Origin: Thermaceae bacterium
Lineage (GTDB): Bacteria; Deinococcota; Deinococci; Deinococcales; Marinithermaceae
Assembly: GCA_026989475.1 (NCBI GenBank)
Contig: JALSJG010000234.1
Coordinates: 1-10,654, forward strand
Direction of reading: 5' to 3'
Length of the DNA: 10,654 bases
Notes under the pieces: model-generated
What the model saw: only the letters and a program-made list of their open reading frames with translations
What the model was told of the DNA's origin: nothing
The model's database searches: none
Shown: positions 5,112-10,654 of the stretch, piece after piece
How the letters are laid out: each line of letters starts with the position of its first letter
Position numbering within the stretch: the stretch's first letter is position 1
Made by a program: the position numbers and the translations under genes

Positions 5112-6158
5112 TCACGAAACCGGAGCCGCGTAGGTCTTGGCCTCCTCGAACCCGGAGAGCGCCCGGTAGACTCCCTCGGCCAGGGCCTCGGCCTCGAACT
5201 CCCCGGCCTCGACGATGACCGGCGCCATCCAGGAAAGCCGCTCTTCGATGCGCTTGGCGACGTAGGTAAAGCGGGCGGCCCCGCCGGTGAGGAAGAAGGC
5301 GTCGGGGCGCGCGTGAACCGCCAGGGCGGCCATCTGCTTGGCCACCTGCAGGGCGTAGGCCTCGACCACCACCCGGACCTCGGGCGCCTCTAGCCGGGCC
5401 TCGATCGCCCGCAGGTCGTCGGTGCCGAGTAGCCCCAGGAACCCGGAGCGGCGGGAAAGCAGGTGGCGAGCGGCGTCAAGCCCCCGCTCCCGGACGAGCT
5501 TCAAAACGCCGTGAATCGGCGTGGTTCCGGCGCGGTTCGCGCTAAAGGGCCCCTCGCCCAGGAGGGCGTCGGTGGTGTCGGCCATGCGCCCCTTCAAAAA
5601 GAGCACCACGCTGCTGCCGCCGCCCAGGTGGGCCCCGATTAGGACCGCGTCCTTGAGTTCCCGTCCGAGCCTCCCGGCGATCCGGCGGGCGACGTAGCGG
5701 AGGTTCAGGGCGTGGACCCGGCTCTGGCGTTCGACGCCGGGCACGCCGGAGACGCGCGCCTCGGGGAGGAGCTCGTTGATCGTCGGGGGATCCACGACGA
5801 AGGCGGGCACCCGGTAGAGCCGGGCGACCTCGAGTGCAAGTGGCGCCCCCAGGTTCGCGGGGTGGTATCCGTAAGGGGCTTTCAGCGCGAGCTCGACGAG
5901 GGCCCCGTCCACCCGGTAGACCCCGGCCTCCATCGGCCCGAAGATTCCGCCCCGGGCGGCCACCGCGTCGAAGGGAGCCCAGGCCTTGGCCTGGGCCAAG
6001 ACGGCGGGGAGTCGGGCTTCGAGGTCGCTTTTCGGGCTCGCCCCGATGCCGGCGGGAAGCTCGATCCGCTCCCGGATTGCCGGTTCCCCGCCCGCGAGTT
6101 CGGCGAGGGCGAGCTTGGTGCTGGTGGAGGAACCGGGGTCGATCACGAAGACCCGCAC
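5112..6158 (-). CDS. buk: Butyrate kinase (branched-chain or short-chain acyl kinase)
   Basis: 348 residues, typical for Buk (about 355). It is a cytosolic ASKHA-fold kinase that interconverts butyrate (or isobutyrate/branched-chain acids) plus ATP with the acyl phosphate plus ADP. The phosphate-1 loop is VIDPGSSTSTKLA near the N-terminus. Family blocks follow: NLGAPLALEVA, PAFVVDPP with ARVSGVPGVERQSRVHALN, AHLGGGSSV, then DALLGEGPFSANRAGTTP, GLLGTDDLRAIE, LTGGAARF and EAEALAEGVYRAL. The block usually seen as GRGGLLxPIxGGTY is ARGGIFGPMEAGVY here. The start is a GTG preceded by TATGTT and six bases with no Shine-Dalgarno site, so it is probably leaderless. No phosphotransbutyrylase or branched-chain oxidoacid dehydrogenase gene adjoins it, so the in vivo substrate cannot be settled. 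It is divergent from the HtrA gene. Confidence 0.92.
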   Translation of the reverse strand: MRVFVIDPGSSTSTKLALAELAGGEPAIRERIELPAGIGASPKSDLEARLPAVLAQAKAWAPFDAVAARGGIFGPMEAGVYRVDGALVELALKAPYGYHPANLGAPLALEVARLYRVPAFVVDPPTINELLPEARVSGVPGVERQSRVHALNLRYVARRIAGRLGRELKDAVLIGAHLGGGSSVVLFLKGRMADTTDALLGEGPFSANRAGTTPIHGVLKLVRERGLDAARHLLSRRSGFLGLLGTDDLRAIEARLEAPEVRVVVEAYALQVAKQMAALAVHARPDAFFLTGGAARFTYVAKRIEERLSWMAPVIVEAGEFEAEALAEGVYRALSGFEEAKTYAAPVS

Positions 6159-6164
6159 GCACTC

Positions 6165-6170
6165 AACATA
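6165..6170 (-). promoter_or_regulatory. Leaderless -10 box of buk
   Basis: On the minus strand TATGTT is followed by GAGTGC (six bases) and the GTG start of buk. It fits TANNNT at the spacing also seen before pxpA, purU and the methyltransferase gene. No clear -35 is seen. Confidence 0.5.
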
Positions 6171-6211
6171 CCAGCGCCTTTTTGCCTAACCCGACCTTCA
6201 CGCCCGGGGCG

Positions 6212-6217
6212 TACCTT
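6212..6217 (+). promoter_or_regulatory. Possible -10 box of the HtrA-like protease gene
   Basis: TACCTT fits TANNNT and would start a transcript near 6224, just ahead of or within the AAGGAGGT site (6223-6230), giving a very short leader. No convincing -35 is seen at the proper distance. This is weak evidence. Confidence 0.3.
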
Positions 6218-6234
6218 TGGGAAAGGAGGTGCGT

Positions 6235-7401
6235 ATGCGGAAGATCCCGTGGCTCTTATTCCCGCTTCTCTTGGCGCCGGCCTTCGCCTTCAACCAAAAG
6301 CAGGCGTTTCTCGAGAACGAGCGCAATACCATCGAGGTGGTGAAGCGGGCCGGCCCCGGCGTGGTCTACGTGGCGATCCGTACCAAGGCCAAGGTGGTGC
6401 GCCCCAAGCTCCCCCCGGGTTTTGAGGATTTTGCACCGTTTTTCGAACCCTTCGTCGTTCCCCCGCGCGAGGGCACCGGGTCGGGCTTCGTGATCGATGA
6501 CGAAGGGCACATCCTTACCAACTACCACGTAGTGAAGGGGGCCGATGCGATCGAGGTGCGTTTTAAGGGGGACCCGAAACCCTACCCCGCCCGGGTGGTG
6601 GGTGCGGTTCCGCCAATGGACATCGCGCTCCTCAAGGTGGAGGCTCCGAAGGGCAAGTTGCGCCCGATTCCCCTGGGCGACTCCGATCGGGTGGTGGTGG
6701 GCCAGAAGGCGATCGCGATCGGGAACCCCTTCGGCCTCGACTTCACCGTGACCGAGGGGATCGTCTCGGCGGTACGGAAAAACCCCGGGGTGGAGTCGAG
6801 CCTGATCCCCTACCTGATCCAGACCGACGCGGCCATCAACCCGGGGAACTCGGGCGGCCCCCTACTCGACTCCCACGGCCGGGTCATCGGGATCAACACC
6901 GCCATCGTCTCGCCCAGCGTGCAGACCGGCGCGCCCCAGTTCGCGGGGATCGGCTTTGCCATCCCCATCAACCTCGTCAAGGACTACCTCGACGAGATGA
7001 AGGCGGGTAAGACGCTCACCGCCGAGGAGATCATCAAAAGCCGGCCGCGGCTTGGGGTGACGGTCTTGCCGGTGGAGGCCTACCCCGAGGCGATTCGCCG
7101 CCGGTTTAAGCTTCCCGGTCGCGGGCTCGTGATCCAGGAAGTGGAGAAGGGGAGTCCCGCGGAGAAGGCGGGGCTCAGGGGCGCCAAGGACCACATCTAC
7201 GTCTACACCCCAAGCGGCGACGTGCTCGACTACGGCGTGGGCGGCGACGTGATCGTCGAGGCCGACGGGGTGCCGATCGAGAACATCAACGACCTTCGGG
7301 CGGTGCTCTTTGCCAAGCGCCCGGGCGACACCGTCACCCTGAAGATCATCCGCGACGGCAAGGAGCGGACGGTGGTGGTCCGGCTCGCGGTGGTGAAGTA
7401 G
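6235..7401 (+). CDS. HtrA/DegP-like exported serine protease with PDZ domain
   Basis: 388 residues from the ATG at 6235. AAGGAGGT ends four bases before it and the Sec signal starts there (MRKIPWLLFPLLLAPAFA, cleavage after about residue 18); the frame is open back to a TTG at 6217, which lies upstream of the ribosome-binding site. The trypsin-like domain has a complete catalytic triad: His98 in TNYHVV, Asp129 in MDIALLKV and Ser206 in GNSGGPLL. The oxyanion-side IAIGNPFGL and the TDAAINPGN lead-in are present. A single PDZ domain fills roughly residues 280-388, including the GLVIQEV and SPAEKAGL carboxylate-binding segment. The segment AKDHIYVYTPSGDVLDYG is a family-type insertion before GGDVIVEADG. 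The enzyme degrades or refolds misfolded proteins outside the cytoplasm. The first 20 mature residues could form a short N-terminal helix. The gene ends at a strong terminator and is a single-gene unit. Confidence 0.94.
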   Translation: MRKIPWLLFPLLLAPAFAFNQKQAFLENERNTIEVVKRAGPGVVYVAIRTKAKVVRPKLPPGFEDFAPFFEPFVVPPREGTGSGFVIDDEGHILTNYHVVKGADAIEVRFKGDPKPYPARVVGAVPPMDIALLKVEAPKGKLRPIPLGDSDRVVVGQKAIAIGNPFGLDFTVTEGIVSAVRKNPGVESSLIPYLIQTDAAINPGNSGGPLLDSHGRVIGINTAIVSPSVQTGAPQFAGIGFAIPINLVKDYLDEMKAGKTLTAEEIIKSRPRLGVTVLPVEAYPEAIRRRFKLPGRGLVIQEVEKGSPAEKAGLRGAKDHIYVYTPSGDVLDYGVGGDVIVEADGVPIENINDLRAVLFAKRPGDTVTLKIIRDGKERTVVVRLAVVK

Positions 7402-7416
7402 GGGGGTTGCTGCGCG

Positions 7417-7442
7417 CGGGGGGCCTTTAGGCCCCCCGTTTT
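7417..7442 (+). terminator. Intrinsic terminator of the HtrA gene
   Basis: CGGGGGGCC (7417-7425) pairs perfectly with GGCCCCCCG (7430-7438) across a TTTA loop and is followed directly by TTTT. It begins 16 bases after the HtrA stop codon. This is the best terminator in the window. Confidence 0.9.
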
Positions 7443-7444
7443 CG

Positions 7445-7450
7445 TATCCT
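7445..7450 (+). promoter_or_regulatory. Leaderless -10 box of the methyltransferase gene
   Basis: TATCCT is followed by CGAAGC and the GTG start at 7457. It sits three bases after the preceding terminator's T run, so a new transcript would begin essentially where the last one ends. Confidence 0.5.
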
Positions 7451-7456
7451 CGAAGC

Positions 7457-8005
7457 GTGCCGCGGGATTGGGAAGCCTATTACCGGGTGTTCGCGGGGCC
7501 CGACGCGCCGGCTTTCGTCGTCCGGGCCTACGCCGCCGAGCTCCCCGAGGGGCCGGTTTTGGACCTCGCCGGCGGGGGCGGGCGGAACGCGTTCTTTTTG
7601 GCGTCCCTGGGACACCGGGTCATGGTCTTGGAAAAAAGCCAAAACGCCCTTCTTCGCCTGGTGGAGCGGGCCCGGCGGGAGACCTTCCCGGTCCACGCCG
7701 TACCCTTCGACCTCGAGGACGAGGGCGAGCCGTTGCCCCCCGGCCCCTTTGCCGGGGCGGTGATGAGCTACTACGTGCACCGGCCTTTGCTCTACCGCCT
7801 CCACGAACGGCTGGTGCCCGGGGGGCTTTTGCTGATCGAGGGGTTCGACCGCTACGAGGCCATCCGGCGCGGCCGCCCCGAGAGCCCCCATTACTGGGAG
7901 CCGTTCGAGCTTGCGAGGCCGCTGCCGGGTTTTTCCCTACGCGCGTTCGGCCAGGGGTATCTGGCCCTTGCCCATCGGACCTGGGCGGTGTGGCGTAGAC
8001 TCTAG
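7457..8005 (+). CDS. Class I SAM-dependent methyltransferase, small TehB-like
   Basis: 182 residues with a GTG start and no ribosome-binding site. Motif I is VLDLAGGGGRNAFFLASLG (34-52), the glycine-rich SAM-binding loop. An acidic residue at the end of strand 2 (Glu59, in VMVLEKS) is positioned to bind the ribose. The stretch FAGAVMSYYVHRPLLYRLHERL then GGLLLIEGF corresponds to motifs IV-VI. The GRNAxxLA form of motif I and the small size resemble TehB and related small-molecule methyltransferases rather than RNA or DNA enzymes. The substrate is unknown. It is followed after three bases by the PurK-like gene, so the two are probably in one unit. The family call is firm; the specific function is not. 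Confidence 0.85.
   Translation: MPRDWEAYYRVFAGPDAPAFVVRAYAAELPEGPVLDLAGGGGRNAFFLASLGHRVMVLEKSQNALLRLVERARRETFPVHAVPFDLEDEGEPLPPGPFAGAVMSYYVHRPLLYRLHERLVPGGLLLIEGFDRYEAIRRGRPESPHYWEPFELARPLPGFSLRAFGQGYLALAHRTWAVWRRL
7996..8001 (+). promoter_or_regulatory. Possible internal leaderless -10 box for the PurK-like gene
   Basis: TAGACT lies in the last codons of the methyltransferase gene, seven bases before the GTG at 8009. No Shine-Dalgarno site precedes that GTG, so either leaderless initiation or coupled translation must operate. A six-base match alone is weak. Confidence 0.35.
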
Positions 8006-8008
8006 GGT

Positions 8009-8902
8009 GTGAAAATCGCGGTGGATCTGGTCTCGCCCCGGGCACGGATTTTGCTTTGGGCGGGGTTGCCGCTTGGGCTCGAGCTCGACCCCTTTCCCCC
8101 CGACGAAAACCCCGAGGGCTACGACCTGCTCTTCCGCTTTTCTCCCGAAGCCTTCCCGGGGGACGAGCGCGCCCACCCCGGCCGGCGGGCGATCGAGGCC
8201 TACGGCGACCTTTTGATCCAAAAACGGCTCTTCCGGGCGCTCTCCATCCCCACCCCGCCCTTTGGGCGGGTGCGGGGGGTGGGGGAGTGGGAGGCGATGG
8301 TCACCGTCCACGGGCTTCCCGCCTGGCTGCGCGAGCGCAAGACCGGCCGGAGCACCTGGGTGGCGGAGCGGGAGTTCGAGCCCCCGGAGGGGCTTTACCT
8401 CTACGAGCGGGCCTACCCCTATGAGGCCGAGCTTCTTTTCCTCGCGGTGCGAGGGGAGGAGGGGGTGCGCTTTTTTCCTCCGGCGGTCCGGCGGGGGGAG
8501 GCCTGGGTCGCGCCCTTTCCTCTGGATAAGGCCCATTGGGAGGCGGTCCGCCGGAGGCTCGAGCACCTTCTCGCCGCCCTCGACCACCGGGGCGGGATCG
8601 AGGTGCGGGCCGGGCGCTACCAAAACGAGGTCTACTTCCTCGACTTCGCGCCCTTCCCCACCGAGCGCTCCCTCTTTGCTCCGGTATTCGCCGAGGCCCA
8701 CCTCCGGGCTTTGCTCGGCTACGGGCTTCCTGAAGCCGGGATCCAGGGGTACGCGGGGGTTCGGCCGGTGGAGGATCTTTCGCGGGCCCTCGCCTTTCCT
8801 TACGCCTGGCCCTTCGTGCTCGAGCGCCCCTACGTCCGGGTTCGGGCCGATGACGAGGCGACCCTGCTTCAAAGGCTTCACGAGGTGGGGGGTGGCGCGT
8901 GA
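8009..8902 (+). CDS. Divergent PurK-like ATP-grasp-fold protein, function unknown
   Basis: 297 residues, shorter than true PurK (about 360-380). PurK makes N5-carboxyaminoimidazole ribonucleotide in purine synthesis. PurK landmarks appear in order: AGLPLGLEL (18-26, compare LAGxPLGxxV), a DLLIQKRLFRALSIPTPPF block (67-85, compare DRLLQKRFLxELGIPTPPF), YEAELLFLAVRGEEGVRFFPP (138-158, compare ELSVIVAR and FYPPVE), GIEV (196-199) and AHLRALLGYGLP (230-241, compare QHLRAVLGLPLG). The nucleotide-loop signature of PurK (VLKTxxxGYDGKGQ) is missing; only AWLRERKTGRSTW lies there. The metal/product motif NEIAPRPHNSGH is replaced by LDFAPFPTERSLF, keeping an acid but losing Asn and Arg. This is therefore a diverged paralog, probably with altered or no catalysis. 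Its stop overlaps the mscS start by three bases, which suggests translational coupling. The resemblance is from motif memory, not a database search. Confidence 0.65.
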   Translation: MKIAVDLVSPRARILLWAGLPLGLELDPFPPDENPEGYDLLFRFSPEAFPGDERAHPGRRAIEAYGDLLIQKRLFRALSIPTPPFGRVRGVGEWEAMVTVHGLPAWLRERKTGRSTWVAEREFEPPEGLYLYERAYPYEAELLFLAVRGEEGVRFFPPAVRRGEAWVAPFPLDKAHWEAVRRRLEHLLAALDHRGGIEVRAGRYQNEVYFLDFAPFPTERSLFAPVFAEAHLRALLGYGLPEAGIQGYAGVRPVEDLSRALAFPYAWPFVLERPYVRVRADDEATLLQRLHEVGGGA

Positions 8903-9974
8903 GCGTGTTTTCGTATCTGCTCGACGCGCTTAAGGCCCTTTTGCCCAAGGGCACCTTCGCCCTCGGTTGGGAGGCGATGCTCGGCCGGGGGCTCGCCCTT
9001 TTGCTTTTTGCCCTTTTGCTCTACGTCTTGCGGTATTTGCTGCGCCGGGCCTCGGACCTGGCCTTTAACCGCTTCGGGGCTCGGGTGCGGCGGGCGGTGG
9101 CCTGGTTTTGGAACCTGCTCTTTTGGACCGCGCTTTTTGCCGGTGCCTCGGCGATCTTCAAGGTCGGCCACCCCGAGGCGGTGCTCCTCGTGGGGTTCAA
9201 GCTCACCGCCGCTTACCTCGTCTGGCTTTTCGCCGAGGCGGGAATCGAGGTCTACCTCGAGCGCCGGGGCGTGGACCCGAACCTCGTGGTCCTGACCCGC
9301 TACCTCGCTTTGGTCTTGATTCTGGTCTGGACCGCCTACCTGGTCGCGGGCCGGGAGATCGCGCCCTTGATCGGGGCCCTGGGGCTCGCCGGTTTGGCGG
9401 TGAGCCTTGCGGCCCGGGACACCTTCTCCAACTTCATCGCCGGGGTGGTGCTCCTCGCCGACCGTCCCTTTCGCCTCGGCGACTGGGTTCGGGTGGGGGA
9501 CAAGCTCGGCCGGGTCGAGGGCATCACCCTCCGCACCACCCGGATCCGCACTCCGGACAACGAGCTGATCGCGATCCCGAACGCCAAAGTGGCCGGAGGC
9601 GAGATCCAAAACCTTTCCGGCCCCTCCGCATCCACGTTCCGGTGGGGGTGGCCTACCGCTACGACCCGGACGAGGTGCGGCCGGTGCTCGAGCGCGCGCT
9701 CCGGGCGCACCCCGCGCTCCTTTCCGAGCCCGCGCCCGAGGTCTGGGTCCGGGAGCTCGCCGATTCCAGCGTGAACTACGAGCTCGTCGCCTGGATCCCC
9801 GAGCACGCGATCGCCCGGCTTCCCAAGATCACCGCCGAGCTCACCGAGGCGGCCAAGAAGGCCCTCGACGAAGCCGGGATCGAGATCCCCTTCCCCCAGC
9901 GGACGCTCTGGTTTGCCGAGCCGCTCAAGATCGTTCAGGAAAGCGCCTCCCAGAGCGAAAGCACCAGGGAGTGA
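8899..9974 (+). pseudogene. MscS-family small-conductance mechanosensitive channel, broken by a one-base frameshift
   Basis: The protein begins at GTG 8899, overlapping the preceding stop in GTGA. The first 241 residues are a normal MscS-type channel: several hydrophobic helices (LALLLFALLLYVLRYLL; AVLLVGFKLTAAYLVWLF; YLALVLILVWTAYLVA), the pore-lining segment ALGLAGLAVSLAARDTFSNF, and the beta domain start FRLGDWVRVGD then RTPDNELIAIPNAKV. At 9621-9624 the frame is lost within CCCC. Reading on gives about 50 Arg/Ser-rich nonsense residues to a stop at 9774. The next frame continues the family sequence at once (LRIHVPVGVAYRYDPDEV) to a stop at 9974. One extra C in the run would restore a 358-residue protein. 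The cause is a sequencing indel, a recent null mutation, or ribosomal slippage on CCC; the first is most likely. The product would be an inner-membrane osmotic safety valve. Confidence 0.88.
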
Positions 9975-10654
9975 ACCCGGTCGAGCCCGGCCTCGGTGGG
10001 GGCGAGGCGCGGGCCCCTAACCTCCAGCCAGCCGGCTTCCAAAAGAGGCGCGGCGGCTTTCAGGATCGGCCCGCGGAGGGCGAGGCCGGTGCGGGCCTCG
10101 AGCGCCGCAAGGTCCAGCCCCTCGCGGGTCCTGAGCCCCATCATCAGCGCCTCTTTCGCGTGCTCTCCGGGGGGAATGCGCTCGAGTTTTGGGGCCTCGC
10201 CGGAAAGCCAGCGGAAAAGCGGGGGGTTCGTCCGTCGCACGGCGTAGAATCCGGGCTCAGAGGCGGGCTCGTGGCTCGCCGCCGCCGGGCCGAGCGCGGC
10301 CCAAAACCCCATCCGCCAGTAGACCTGGTTGTGCCTCGCTTCCTCCCCGGGGCGGGCGAAGTTCGCGACCTCGTAGCGGTAAAGCCCCGCCGCTCCCAGG
10401 ATCGCCCGGGCGGCGGCGAAGGCCTCGGCCTCGCGGTCGGGATCCTCGCGGACGCGGGCGGCGAGCGGGGTCCCCGGTTCGGGGATCAGGGTATAGGCGG
10501 AGACGTGGCCGACGCCGAGCGAGGCGGCGGTCTTCAGGTCTTTTTCCACGTCCTGCCCCGGGAGGCCGAGGATCAGGTCCACCGAGACCCGAAACCCGGC
10601 GGCGAGCGCCTCCTCCACCGCCCGAAACGCCCCTTTGGCCCGGTGGGCGCGGCC
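9935..10654 (-). CDS. hemW: HemW, radical SAM heme chaperone (coproporphyrinogen III oxidase-like), C-terminal part (5' truncated by window)
   Basis: The frame is open through the right edge. Its first visible residues, GRAHRAKGAFRAVEEALAAGF, precede VSVDLILGLPGQ, as in HemW (GRxHxxxEAxxA, then VSVDLIYGLPGQ). The GTG at 10618 is therefore internal, and the CxxxCxxC Fe-S motif is off-window. Also visible are VSAYTLIPEPGTPLAAR, LYRYEVANFARPGEEARHNQVYW and the C-terminal winged HemN_C-like domain (GLRTREGLDLAALEARTG to the end, which is VHSLVLSLWEALS). HemW binds heme and delivers it to target proteins; many are misannotated as oxygen-independent coproporphyrinogen oxidase. The segment after YW is GFWAALGPAAASHEP, where the family usually shows GxGxGAHS. 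The last 40 bases overlap the 3' end of the convergent mscS gene. Confidence 0.9.
   Translation of the reverse strand, partial: GRAHRAKGAFRAVEEALAAGFRVSVDLILGLPGQDVEKDLKTAASLGVGHVSAYTLIPEPGTPLAARVREDPDREAEAFAAARAILGAAGLYRYEVANFARPGEEARHNQVYWRMGFWAALGPAAASHEPASEPGFYAVRRTNPPLFRWLSGEAPKLERIPPGEHAKEALMMGLRTREGLDLAALEARTGLALRGPILKAAAPLLEAGWLEVRGPRLAPTEAGLDRVHSLVLSLWEALS

Noticed and set aside
4878..5120. Protein-like plus-strand frame (RRADTRLLRALGVAEEG..., RHLLWALAPGD)
   Set aside because: No start, stops at 4794 and 4875, runs on into buk antisense, and its first codon position is more GC-rich than its third, the opposite of the real genes here.
9615..9630. Programmed -1 frameshift site in mscS
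   Set aside because: Only a single CCC codon can re-pair; there is no XXXYYYZ heptamer and no obvious downstream structure. An indel in the C run is simpler.
1..10654. CRISPR array, insertion sequence or phage-like element
   Set aside because: No regularly spaced direct repeats, transposase motifs, terminal inverted repeats or integrase genes seen.

Overview
The window is a GC-rich bacterial segment of housekeeping and respiratory genes. It most likely comes from the Deinococcus-Thermus group, near Thermus, Meiothermus or Oceanithermus. Three things suggest this. Codons end overwhelmingly in G or C. A sulfite oxidase is paired with a small c-type cytochrome, an arrangement described in Thermus thermophilus. 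Several genes appear leaderless, with a TANNNT -10 box 6-7 bases before the start codon and no Shine-Dalgarno site. The assignment is inference; no rRNA or other taxonomic marker is present.

Layout. 1-392: the 3' end of a SufR-type Fe-S/metal-sensing regulator (+). 393-814: no recognisable gene, but two adjacent hairpins that could terminate both flanking transcripts. 815-3651: three minus-strand genes, sulfite oxidase then diheme cytochrome c then a LamB/YcsF (PxpA) protein. A strong hairpin separates the last two, and PxpA has its own leaderless -10 box. 3652-3749: a compact divergent promoter region. 3750-4610: purU (+). 4611-5111: a hairpin-rich spacer and a possible small minus-strand ORF directly behind butyrate kinase. 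5112-6158: butyrate kinase (-). 6235-7401: exported HtrA-like serine protease (+) with a textbook terminator. 7457-9974: a plus-strand group of a SAM methyltransferase, a divergent PurK-like ATP-grasp protein and an MscS channel. The MscS reading frame is broken by one base. 9935-10654: the C-terminal part of HemW (-), converging on and overlapping mscS.

How the genes work together. The sulfite oxidase (Tat-exported) and the cytochrome (Sec-exported) form an extracytoplasmic sulfite-oxidising electron-transfer pair. PxpA (5-oxoproline), PurU (one-carbon/formate supply to purines) and Buk (acyl phosphates) are separate cytosolic metabolic functions, each with its own start signal. The methyltransferase, PurK-like protein and MscS are close enough to be co-transcribed, although the PurK-like gene also has its own -10-like box.

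The points most worth a second look are: (i) the PurK-like protein, which keeps the family's landmarks but has lost its nucleotide-binding signature; (ii) the one-base frameshift in mscS inside a C run; (iii) the split in which exported proteins have strong Shine-Dalgarno sites while several cytosolic ones look leaderless. I did not find a convincing wholly new system. Most of the window is ordinary.
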